Notes under the pieces: generated by a model | Databases searched by the model: none | What the model was told of the DNA's origin: nothing | The model's input: only the letters and a program-made list of their open reading frames with translations | In this document: piece by piece, positions 1 to 9,228 of the stretch | Layout: each line of letters begins with the position of its first letter | Position numbering within the stretch: the first letter of the stretch is position 1 | Made by a program: the position numbers and the translations under genes | From: Allobosea sp. | Lineage (GTDB): Bacteria; Pseudomonadota; Alphaproteobacteria; Rhizobiales; Beijerinckiaceae | Reading direction: 5' to 3' | Assembly (NCBI GenBank): GCA_021732895.1 | Contig: JAKFWE010000171.1 | Coordinates: forward strand, 1-13,749 | DNA: 13,749 bases

Positions 1-1225
1 CTACGAGCCGCGCATGCATCGCCTCGATCAGCATCTCGTGCGCACGCGCCGCGATCGCGTCGAGCGACGGCGTCTTGACGAACATCGCCGAGGCTTTCTC
101 GGCCAGTTCCTCGCGGCTCGGCAGGACCGGCATGTGCCAGTGCGTCATCGCTTCCTGCGCCTGATGCTGGATTTGCGTCAGCCGGTCGCCGGCGCGGTGC
201 TGCAGGTCGGCGAGCACCGAGCGGAACTCCGCCAGCGTCAGGCTCGGCAGGTGCAGGTCGGGCAGGGCCGGCGTCGCCGCGTGGACCTCGCGGAAGGCGC
301 TGACGATCCGGTCGAGCGGCACCGTCGCCGCCAGCCGCTCGGCCGAGCGCTCGACGACGCGCGGCGGCAAAGCCTGCGAGCGCTCGACGATCGCCTGCGG
401 CGGCTGCTTGAGATCCCAGACCAGACCGAGCTTCGACAGGCCTGAAATGATGTAGAATGTCGGGTCCCATTGCCACCAGCGGAAGCCCTGCCTGACGCTG
501 TACTGATAGGCGTGGTGGTTGTTGTGCCAGCCCTCGCCCATGGTGATGACGGCCAGCCACCAGTTGTTGCGGCTTTCGTCGCCGGTGACGTAGTGGCGCT
601 CGCCATGCACGTGAGCGAGCGAGTTGATGCAGAACGTGCCGTGATAGACGGCGACCGTCGACCAGAAGAAGCCGACGACGAGCCCGGGCCAGCCATCGAT
701 CGCGAAGCAGAGCAGGGCGAGGACGACCGCCGGCATGATCTCGAACCGGTGCAGCAGCCGCAGCTCGGGGAACTTCGTCAGGTCCTGCACGGTCGAGGCG
801 TCGAACCGGTCATGCGCGCGCGCGAAGATCCAGCCGACATGCGAATAGGCGAAGGAGGTCAGCACGGGAGAGTGAACATCCTCCTCCGTGTCGGCATGGC
901 GATGGTGATGCCGGTGTTTCGAGGCCCACCAGATCACGCTCTTTTGCGCCGTGCTCTGCGCCAGCAGCGCGAGGAGAAACTGGAAGAGGCGGCTGGTCCT
1001 GTAGGTCCGGTGCGAGAAATAGCGGTGGTAGCCGCCGGTGACGGCGAACATCCTGAGCCAGTAGAGCCCGAAGGCGAGCCACAGCGAGGTCGCGGTCACG
1101 CCACTCCAGATCGCGCCGAAACAGGCCAGATGCGCCAGCACGAAGGGAATGGCGGAGGGGTAGACGATGTCGCCATCGTCGTGCCGGGCGGCGCTGCTGC
1201 TGGTCAAGGAAGGCTCTCTTCGCAT
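1..1225 (-). CDS. Membrane fatty acid (acyl-CoA type) desaturase, 3' end cut by window edge
   Basis: Integral-membrane di-iron desaturase that introduces a cis double bond into a saturated acyl chain, probably the delta-9 type acting at the inner membrane. The frame is open for 408 codons and runs off position 1 without a stop. All three histidine boxes are visible: HRYFSH (about residues 67-72), HRHHH (104-108) followed by ADTEEDVHSP, and GEGWHNNHH (231-238). NSLAH (201-205) is also family-typical. Hydrophobic stretches lie near residues 24-63, 80-90 and 165-200. After the third box about 165 more residues follow, rich in Ala, Glu and Arg and probably helical, longer than the minimal desaturase core. 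ATG at 1225 is the best start; it has no clear Shine-Dalgarno, and TTG at 1207 is an alternative. The gene is divergent from ppk. Function is firm at family level; substrate and double-bond position are inferred. Confidence 0.9.
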   Translation of the reverse strand, partial: MRREPSLTSSSAARHDDGDIVYPSAIPFVLAHLACFGAIWSGVTATSLWLAFGLYWLRMFAVTGGYHRYFSHRTYRTSRLFQFLLALLAQSTAQKSVIWWASKHRHHHRHADTEEDVHSPVLTSFAYSHVGWIFARAHDRFDASTVQDLTKFPELRLLHRFEIMPAVVLALLCFAIDGWPGLVVGFFWSTVAVYHGTFCINSLAHVHGERHYVTGDESRNNWWLAVITMGEGWHNNHHAYQYSVRQGFRWWQWDPTFYIISGLSKLGLVWDLKQPPQAIVERSQALPPRVVERSAERLAATVPLDRIVSAFREVHAATPALPDLHLPSLTLAEFRSVLADLQHRAGDRLTQIQHQAQEAMTHWHMPVLPSREELAEKASAMFVKTPSLDAIAARAHEMLIEAMHARLV

Positions 1226-1336
1226 CTGGCGGCGGCGACCGTCTTCGAATCGAGGAAACAGGATGCGGCCGCGCCATGCAAGGCGTCCGCTCGCCGCATC
1301 GCGCGCCCGTCGCGCGATTTCGATCGCAACACACTC

Positions 1337-1354
1337 GCGTCATCGAAGCGTCAC
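1337..1354 (+). promoter_or_regulatory. Candidate PhoB (Pho box) site upstream of ppk
   Basis: GCGTCAT, a 4 bp spacer (CGAA), then GCGTCAC: two 7 bp direct repeats with 11 bp periodicity. This is the architecture of a Pho box half-site pair (consensus CTGTCAT-N4-CTGTCAC), and the GTCA cores match in both repeats. It ends 34 bp before the preferred ppk start. PhoB control of ppk is known in other proteobacteria, so the position makes sense. The flanking A/T positions do not match well. A -10 at the usual distance would fall around 1365-1370 (CTTGAA), giving a very short leader for the GTG start but a comfortable one for ATG 1425. Unproven. Confidence 0.35.
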
Positions 1355-1376
1355 GCTAGAGTGGCTTGAAGGCGAC

Positions 1377-1382
1377 AAGGAG
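1377..1382 (+). promoter_or_regulatory. Shine-Dalgarno deciding the ppk start
   Basis: AAGGAG is followed by a 6 bp spacer and GTG at 1389, in frame with ppk. This is the strongest ribosome binding site near the gene and argues for the GTG start over ATG 1425 (which has only GAGAG upstream) and over the far-upstream in-frame codon at 1167. Confidence 0.65.
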
Positions 1383-1388
1383 ACCAAG

Positions 1389-3630
<2,242 letters not shown>

Positions 3631-3650
<20 letters not shown>

Positions 3651-5136
3651 CGCGGCGGCGGATACGCTGGCGATCGTCGATATCGGTTCGAATTCGGTTC
3701 GTCTCGTCGTCTATGAAATGCTGTCGCGCTCGCCGGCGCAGATCTTCAACGAGAAGGAGATGGCCGGACTCGGCCGGCAGGTCGCCACGACCGGGCGGCT
3801 CTCGGGCGAGGCGATGCGCAAGGCGCTCGGCGCGCTGCGGCGCTTCCGCATCCTGTGCGAGGCGATGCAGGTCGGCGCCATCCGGGTGATCGCGACGGCG
3901 GCCGCCCGCGACGCCGCCAACGGGCCGGAATTCCTCGCCCAGGCGCGCGAGGCGATCGGGCAGGACATCGAACTGATCTCCGGCAGCCGCGAAGCTCATC
4001 TCTCGGCGCTCGGCGTGATCTCGGGTTTCGCGGCGCCGCGCGGCGTGGTCGGCGACCTCGGCGGCGGCTCGCTCGAGCTGATTTCGGTCGAGGGCGACAG
4101 CGTCGGCGAGGGGATCAGCCTGCCGATCGGCGGGCTGGCGCTGATGGACCGCGCCAAGGGCTCGATCAAGATCGCCGAGAAGATCGTGCGCGATGCGCTC
4201 GACCACCATCCGCAGCTGGCGGCGATGCGCGGGCGCGACTTCTTCGCCGTCGGCGGCACCTGGCGGGCGCTGGCGACCCTGCATCAGCGCCAGTGTGGTT
4301 ATCCGCTCAGCGTCATGCACGGCTATACGCTGCCGGCGCGGGATGTCGCGGATTTCGCCCGCCTCGTCGAGCGCGCCGACAGCGCCATGCTCGGCTCGAT
4401 CGACGCCGTGTCCTCTGCCCGTCGGCCGCTGCTCGCCTATGGCGCGCTCGTGCTCGATCTGCTGATCAAGCGCGGTCATCCGCGCGCCGTCATCATTTCC
4501 GCGCATGGCGTGCGCGAGGGGCTACTGCATGATCAGCTCGCGCTCGACGAGCAGCGCAGCGATCCGCTGTTGCGCGCGGCTCAGCACTACAACCGCCTGC
4601 GCGCGCGCGACTGGCGCCACGCCGCCGACCTCGTCGCCTGGGTCGAGGCGCTGTTCGCCGGCGCCGGCGTGCCGGAGGACGACGCCGCCAGACGCCTGCA
4701 GCACATCGCCTGCCTGCTCTCGGATATCGGCTGGCGGGCGCATCCCGACTATCGCGGCGAGCAGAGCCTCAACGTCATCGCCCATGCGGCCTTCAGCGGC
4801 GTCGACCATCCCGGCCGCGCCTTTCTGGCGCTGACGGTGTTTCACCGCTACGCCGGACCGAAGGGGGAGAGTCTGGCGGCCGAGGGTCTGCGCCGGCTCC
4901 TGACGCCGCGCCTGATCGAGCGTTCGCAGGTGCTGGCGGCGGCTTTCCGCGTCGCCTATCTGCTCTCGGCCGGCATGCCGGGCATTCTGCCGCGCATCGG
5001 GCTGACCTGCGTCGACAGCCGCCTGGTGCTGCGCCTGCCCGACGATCTCGCGGCCCTGGCGAGCGATCGCGTCTCGGGCCGGCTGAAACAGCTCGCCCGC
5101 CTGCTCGGCCGCGAGCCCGAGATCGCGGCCGGGTGA
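3631..5136 (+). CDS. ppx: Exopolyphosphatase (Ppx/GppA family)
   Basis: Releases phosphate from the end of polyphosphate chains; some family members also hydrolyse pppGpp. It is an actin-fold ASKHA phosphohydrolase of 501 residues. Motifs from the ATG at 3631: phosphate-1 loop DIGSNSVRL (17-25), IATAAARDA (87-95), ISGSREAH with the likely catalytic Glu at 121, phosphate-2 loop GDLGGGSLEL (141-150), VGGTWRALA (207-215) and AHGVREGLL (291-299). The C-terminal part (about 310-501) is the helical HD-like Ppx domain with HIACLLSDIGW and HAAFSGVDHPG. An earlier in-frame GTG at 3565 would add 22 residues, but the overlap with ppk would be 86 bp, and codon use there favours the ppk frame. ATG 3631 gives a 20 bp overlap and likely translational coupling to ppk. 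The start is uncertain; the identity is not. Substrate (polyP or pppGpp) cannot be separated by sequence alone, but the ppk neighbour favours polyP. Confidence 0.93.
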
Positions 5137-5145
5137 GGGGAAACC

Positions 5146-5293
5146 CGTCATTCCGGGGCAGGCCGCAGGCCCGAGCCCGGAACCCATGAGCACATGTCTC
5201 GTCGATAACAGCACGCTCGGCGAGGCGCTTTCGGGGCTGCTCCGGTGCATATGGGTTCCGGGCTCTTCGCTGCCGCGAAGCCCCGGAATGACG
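5146..5293. repeat. 148 bp inverted-repeat element of two facing REP-like palindromes (BIME/MITE-like)
   Basis: CGTCATTCCGGGGC at 5146-5159 is matched perfectly and inverted by 5280-5293. GAGCCCGGAACCCAT at 5173-5187 is matched perfectly and inverted by 5251-5265. Each arm is also a hairpin by itself: TTCCGGG pairs with CCCGGAA at 5151-5182 and at 5256-5288. The right arm has an inner TTCGC-tgcc-GCGAA stem; the left arm has GGCC-gca-GGCC. A 63 bp centre (5188-5250) separates the arms. The element starts 9 bp after the ppx stop and ends 2 bp before the rnd stop, so it fills the convergent gap. From recall, repeats of this type are dispersed in Bosea and Bradyrhizobium-like genomes. It carries no gene and no T-run, but could terminate or stabilise both converging transcripts. 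Mobility and copy number cannot be seen here. Confidence 0.85.
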
Positions 5294-5295
5294 CC

Positions 5296-6435
5296 TCAAC
5301 CCGCCACGACGCGGCCCCTGACGATCCGGAGGCCGAGCTGACCGTTCTTCAGCGCCAGCGCCTTCTCTCCGAAGATATCGCGCCGCCAGCCCTTCAGCGC
5401 CGGCACGTCGGCCTCGTCGTCGGCGGCCACGGCCTCGAGATCGTCGCTCGAGGCGATGATCTTGGGCGCGACGCGCTCGGTGTCGGCGGTCGCCTTGAGC
5501 AGCACCTTGAGCAGGTCGAGCACCGCGCCGTTGGCGGCGCGCCCGCGCTCGCGCTCCAGCCGCGGCAGGCTCCGGGGGTCGAGCGCCAGTCCGCGTTCGA
5601 CCGCCGCCAGCACCTCGGCCCCGGCGCGCGAGCGCTCGAAGCCGTTGGGCACGGAGCGCAGCTCCGCCAGCGCCTCGCTCGTGCGCGGCGCCCTTTGCAC
5701 GATGTCCATCAGCGCGTCGTCCTTGAGCACGCGCTGGCGCGGCACGTCCCGCTGCTTGGCCTCGCTCTCGCGCCAGCCGGCTAGCTCCATCAGCAGCGCC
5801 AGCTCCTTCGGCTTCCTGATGCGCCCCTTCAGGCGTTGCCAGGCGTTCTCGGGCTGGACCTCGTAGGTGCCCGGCGAGTTCAGAACCGCCATCTCCTCCG
5901 CGACCCAGCTCTCGCGGCCGCTGGCGGCGAGATCGGCCGCGAGCGCCAGATAGATGTCGCGCAGATGCGTCACGTCGGATTCGGCATAGACCAGTTGCGC
6001 CTCGCTCAGCGGCCGGCGCGACCAGTCGGTGAAGCGCGAGGACTTGTCGATGCGCGCCTTTGCGAGATCGTTGGCGAGCTGCTCGTAGCCGACCGAATCG
6101 CCATAGCCGCAGACCATGGCCGCGACCTGCGTGTCGAACAGCGGAGCAGGGATCAGCCGGCCCAGAATCCAGACGATCTCGAGATCCTGCCGGGCCGCGT
6201 GAAAGACCTTGACGACGCCGCTGTCAGCCATGAGCGCCATGAAGGGCGCGAGGTCGAGCCCCGGCGCCAGCGGATCGACCAGCACGGCCTCGTCGGGCGA
6301 GGCCATCTGGATCAGGCACAGCTTCGGGAAATAGGTCGTCTCCCGCATGAACTCGGTGTCGACCGTGACGAAGGGATGCTGCGCGAGCCGCGAACAGGCG
6401 TCGGCGAGGGCGGAGGTGGTGGCGATCAGGTTCAT
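5296..6435 (-). CDS. rnd: Ribonuclease D
   Basis: 3'-5' exoribonuclease that trims tRNA precursors and other small RNAs in the cytoplasm. It has 379 residues, the usual family length. The DEDDy exonuclease domain fills the first 190 residues: D26 and E28 in TVDTEFMRE, D84 in FHAARQDLEI, and Y150 with D154 in VYAESDVTHL. An HRDC domain follows around 200-290, with the recognisable WQRLKGRIRKPKELALL and RQRVLKDDALMDI. The rest resembles the second C-terminal helical domain. ATG at 6435 begins MNLIATTSALADAC; no Shine-Dalgarno is obvious. The gene converges on ppx with the palindromic element between them, and diverges from the small secreted protein gene. Confidence 0.95.
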   Translation of the reverse strand: MNLIATTSALADACSRLAQHPFVTVDTEFMRETTYFPKLCLIQMASPDEAVLVDPLAPGLDLAPFMALMADSGVVKVFHAARQDLEIVWILGRLIPAPLFDTQVAAMVCGYGDSVGYEQLANDLAKARIDKSSRFTDWSRRPLSEAQLVYAESDVTHLRDIYLALAADLAASGRESWVAEEMAVLNSPGTYEVQPENAWQRLKGRIRKPKELALLMELAGWRESEAKQRDVPRQRVLKDDALMDIVQRAPRTSEALAELRSVPNGFERSRAGAEVLAAVERGLALDPRSLPRLERERGRAANGAVLDLLKVLLKATADTERVAPKIIASSDDLEAVAADDEADVPALKGWRRDIFGEKALALKNGQLGLRIVRGRVVAG

Positions 6436-6570
6436 GCGCGCGCAGTAGCCGAGTGCGCCGGGCGCGTCGAGTCGCCGGTCATGGTCCTCTTGCGAACTCT
6501 GGAACGTCGCCGCTGCGCATTGACGCAGATGGAGCCTCGGTCCAGTCTCGGTTGATCGTGTTGCAATACT

Positions 6571-6575
6571 GGAGG
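6571..6575 (+). promoter_or_regulatory. Shine-Dalgarno for the small secreted protein
   Basis: GGAGG lies 9 bp before ATG 6585. It fixes this start and rules against the long upstream extension from 6453, which would overlap the rnd promoter region and bury the signal peptide. The 149 bp between the rnd start and this start must hold both promoters. A TTGACG at 6520-6525 is a possible plus-strand -35 box, but I see no good -10 at the right spacing. Confidence 0.65.
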
Positions 6576-6584
6576 CCCAGTCAG

Positions 6585-6938
6585 ATGCGTAAGACGATTG
6601 TGTCGATGCTTGCGGTCATGTCGGTCGCGGCCGCCAGCGAGGCCTCGGCGCAGAGCTTCCCCTTCAATCGCAATGTCACCCTGAAGGTGGGGCAGTCGAT
6701 CGTTATGAAGGGCGTGCGCGGCGCCAGTTGCGGCCAGCCCCCCGGAGGCTGGCGAAGCGTCGCGGGGCAGTTGCCGCAGACGGCCATCGGCCGCTATTCG
6801 GACGGTGGCGTCGGCACGGTCGAGAGCAGTTTCTGCCGCGGCACGACTCCGGCGCGGGGCGTTCGCTTCACGGCGACGAAGCCGGGCAACGAAAGCCTCG
6901 TCATCTTCGGGGACCAGATTTCCGTCAACGTCCAATGA
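6585..6938 (+). CDS. Small secreted protein of unknown function, two cysteines
   Basis: I do not recognise the family. The protein has 117 residues. A clear Sec signal peptide (MRKTIVSMLAVMSVAAA, ending in ASEASA) predicts cleavage before QSFPF, leaving about 95 residues in the periplasm or outside the cell. The mature part is rich in Gly, Thr, Ser and Val with alternating hydrophobic residues, suggesting a small beta-sandwich. It has exactly two cysteines, C49 (GASCGQPPGGW) and C84 (SSFCRGTTPARG), likely one disulfide. The C-terminal VRFTATKPGNESLVIFG followed by SVNV looks like the last strands of an Ig-like domain. It stands alone between rnd and aspS, with a good GGAGG at 6571. No enzyme motif is visible. 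Confidence 0.8.
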   Translation: MRKTIVSMLAVMSVAAASEASAQSFPFNRNVTLKVGQSIVMKGVRGASCGQPPGGWRSVAGQLPQTAIGRYSDGGVGTVESSFCRGTTPARGVRFTATKPGNESLVIFGDQISVNVQ

Positions 6939-6972
6939 AGACGCCCGGTCGGCCGAAATCGGACGCGCCGGC

Positions 6973-6978
6973 TTGACA
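6973..6978 (+). promoter_or_regulatory. Possible -35 box (TTGACA) upstream of aspS
   Basis: A perfect TTGACA lies 52 bp before the aspS start, in the 92 bp gap after the secreted-protein gene. No convincing -10 is seen 16-18 bp downstream (the region reads GAGACTGA), though -10 boxes are weakly conserved in this group. The gap holds nothing else I can support: no clear terminator, no T-box-like leader. Confidence 0.35.
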
Positions 6979-7030
6979 AGAGAAGGATGGGGGGAGACTG
7001 ACGGGCTCGCTTTCCGAGACGGGCCACCAG

Positions 7031-8809
7031 ATGCATCGCTACCGTTCCCACACCTGCGGCGCGCTGCGCGACGGCGACATCGGGGAGGCCGTCCGCCTTT
7101 CGGGCTGGTGCCACCGCATCCGCGATCATGGCGGCGTGCTCTTCATCGATCTGCGCGACCATTACGGCATGACCCAGGTCGTGATCGACCCGGACTCGCC
7201 TGCCTTAGCCGACGCCGAGATGCTGCGCTCGGAATGGGTCGTGCGCATCGACGGCAAGGTCAAGGCGCGCCTCGCCGGCACCGAGAACGCCAACCTGCCG
7301 ACCGGCGCGGTCGAGGTCTTCGCCACCGCGATCGAGGTGCTCGGCCCCTCGGCCGAACTGCCGCTGCCGGTCTTCGGCGATCTCGACTATCCCGAGGACA
7401 CGCGGCTGAAATACCGCTTCCTCGATCTGCGCCGCGAGAAGCTGCACGCCAACATCATGCTGCGCGCTAGGGTCATCGACTCGCTGCGCACCCGCATGAA
7501 GCAGTCCGGCTTCAACGAGTTCCAGACGCCGATCCTGACCGCCTCCTCGCCCGAGGGCGCGCGCGACTTCCTGGTGCCGAGCCGGCTACATCCCGGTAAG
7601 TTCTACGCGCTGCCGCAGGCCCCGCAGCAATACAAGCAGCTTCTGATGATGGCGGGCTTCGACCGCTATTTCCAGATCGCACCCTGTTTCCGCGACGAGG
7701 ACCCGCGCGCCGACCGGCTGCCGGGCGAGTTCTACCAGCTCGACGTCGAGATGAGCTTCGTCGAGCAGGAGGACGTCTTCGCCGCGATGGAGCCGGTGAT
7801 CGCCGGCGTCTTCGAGGAGTTCGGCGGCGGGAAGTCGGTCACGAAGAACTGGCCGCGCATCCCCTATGCCGAAGCGATCGCCAAATACGGCTCCGACAAG
7901 CCCGATTTGCGCAACCCGCTCGTCATGCAGGACGTCTCGGAGCATTTTCGCGGCTCGGGCTTCAAGGTCTTTTCCCGCATCCTCGAGGACGAGAAGAACC
8001 GCGTCTGGGCGATCCCCGCGCCGGGCGGCGGCAGCAGAGCCTTCTGCGACCGGATGAACTCCTGGGCGCAGGGCGAGGGTCAGCCGGGCCTTGGCTACCT
8101 GATGATCAGGGAGGATGGCGAAGGGCAGGGGCCGATCGCCAACAACATCGGGCCAGAGCGCGTTGCCGCGATCGTCGCCCAGATGGGCTTGAAGCCAGGC
8201 GACGCCTGCTTCTTCGCCGCCGGCAACCCCGACAAGTTCTACAAATTCGCCGGTGCGGCCCGCAACAAGGTCGGCTCCGAGCTCGGCCTGATCGACGAGA
8301 ACGCGTTTGCTTTCGCCTGGATCGTCGATTTCCCGATGTACGAGTACGACGAGGACGAGAAGCGCGTCGATTTCTCGCACAACCCGTTCTCGATGCCGCA
8401 GGGCGGGCTGGAGTCGCTGAAGAACGACGATCCGCTGACGGTCAAGGCCTTCCAGTACGACATCGCCTGCAACGGCTACGAGCTCGCCTCCGGCGGCATC
8501 CGCAACCATCGCCCCGAAGCGATGGTCAAGGCCTTCGAGATCGCCGGCTACAGCGAGGAGACGGTGATCGAGCGCTTCGGCGGCATGTATCGCGCCTTTC
8601 AGTACGGCGCGCCGCCCCATGGCGGCATGGCCGCCGGCGTCGACCGCATCATCATGCTGCTGGCGGGCGCGACGAACCTGCGCGAGGTGGCGCTGTTCCC
8701 GATGAACCAGCAGGCGGTCGATCTGCTGATGGGCGCGCCGTCGGCGGCCTCGCCCAGGCAGTTGCGCGAGGCGCATCTGCGCATCAACGCTCCCGAGAAG
8801 AACGGCTGA
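7031..8809 (+). CDS. aspS: Aspartyl-tRNA synthetase, probably non-discriminating (Asp/Asn)
   Basis: Class II synthetase that charges tRNA-Asp with aspartate; 592 residues, the normal bacterial length. An N-terminal OB-fold anticodon domain (1 to about 110) leads into the catalytic core. Motif 1 is FNEFQTPILT. Motif 2 is CFRDEDPRADRLPGEFYQLD with Arg near 221. Motif 3 is GVDRIIML with Arg near 539. The bacterial GAD insertion domain lies roughly at 285-420. In the anticodon domain, RDHGGVLFIDLRD carries His at 33 and the KARLAGTENAN stretch carries Gly at 83. E. coli has Leu and Lys at these places, while the non-discriminating Pseudomonas enzyme has His and Gly. This suggests the enzyme also makes Asp-tRNA-Asn for amidation by GatCAB, which is not in this window. 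The start ATG has only a weak Shine-Dalgarno. Confidence 0.97.
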   Translation: MHRYRSHTCGALRDGDIGEAVRLSGWCHRIRDHGGVLFIDLRDHYGMTQVVIDPDSPALADAEMLRSEWVVRIDGKVKARLAGTENANLPTGAVEVFATAIEVLGPSAELPLPVFGDLDYPEDTRLKYRFLDLRREKLHANIMLRARVIDSLRTRMKQSGFNEFQTPILTASSPEGARDFLVPSRLHPGKFYALPQAPQQYKQLLMMAGFDRYFQIAPCFRDEDPRADRLPGEFYQLDVEMSFVEQEDVFAAMEPVIAGVFEEFGGGKSVTKNWPRIPYAEAIAKYGSDKPDLRNPLVMQDVSEHFRGSGFKVFSRILEDEKNRVWAIPAPGGGSRAFCDRMNSWAQGEGQPGLGYLMIREDGEGQGPIANNIGPERVAAIVAQMGLKPGDACFFAAGNPDKFYKFAGAARNKVGSELGLIDENAFAFAWIVDFPMYEYDEDEKRVDFSHNPFSMPQGGLESLKNDDPLTVKAFQYDIACNGYELASGGIRNHRPEAMVKAFEIAGYSEETVIERFGGMYRAFQYGAPPHGGMAAGVDRIIMLLAGATNLREVALFPMNQQAVDLLMGAPSAASPRQLREAHLRINAPEKNG

Positions 8810-8812
8810 TCC

Positions 8813-9184
8813 ATGCGAATTGTCGTGCTCGTCCGGCCGCTTGCGGTCGCCTGCCTTCTGGGCCTGCCGCTCGCGGCCTGCGTCTCCGGCCCGGCCAATC
8901 CCAGCGCCGCGCGCGCCGCCGAACTCGCGACCGTGATCTCGCGCGCCGGCGCCTGCGACGCCGGCGCGCCCGGCCGGCGCACCCTCGATCAGTTTCTCGC
9001 ATCGGAACAGGCGCGCGGCGTCGATCCGGCGCAGATCGCCGGTGCGCGCTCGACCTATCTCACGGTCTCGGAAGCCGCCACGCTGAACGCCATCGCGCAG
9101 CCGAAGGCCTGCACGCCGCAGGAGCGCGCCGAACTGCGGGCGCGCATGGCCCGCATCCGCGCCGGCGCGTTCGACGGCGTCTGA
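8813..9184 (+). CDS. Small putative lipoprotein of unknown function
   Basis: I do not recognise the family. The protein has 123 residues and a lipoprotein signal: positively charged start MRIVVLVRP, hydrophobic core, and lipobox LAAC ending at C23. The mature chain should therefore be lipid-anchored in the envelope. It has about 100 residues, largely helical by composition, with two cysteines (C48 in GACDAG, C100 in PKACTP) that could form a disulfide. The C-terminal third is Arg- and Ala-rich. The start lies 3 bp after the aspS stop, so it is probably transcribed and translated with aspS. There is no functional link to tRNA charging that I can see; the pairing may just be read-through organisation. 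Confidence 0.8.
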   Translation: MRIVVLVRPLAVACLLGLPLAACVSGPANPSAARAAELATVISRAGACDAGAPGRRTLDQFLASEQARGVDPAQIAGARSTYLTVSEAATLNAIAQPKACTPQERAELRARMARIRAGAFDGV

Positions 9185-9228
9185 CCCCGGACGCGGCGTT
9201 GGCCCGAGCCGAGCCGGAGCGGCGCCGA

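Noticed and set aside
470..1369. 299-codon plus-strand frame over the desaturase
   Set aside because: The minus strand carries the three histidine boxes of a desaturase in a fully open frame; the plus-strand product has no recognisable features.
1167..1388. N-terminal extension of ppk back to 1167
   Set aside because: It would overlap the start of the divergent desaturase, is Arg/Ser-rich without conservation to PPK1, and lacks a good ribosome binding site. GTG 1389 has AAGGAG.
5188..5250. Small gene or RNA inside the palindromic element
   Set aside because: The 63 bp centre has no usable open frame with a ribosome binding site and no promoter-like sequence.
6453..6584. 44-codon N-terminal extension of the small secreted protein
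   Set aside because: It would place the signal peptide internally. GGAGG at 6571 supports ATG 6585.
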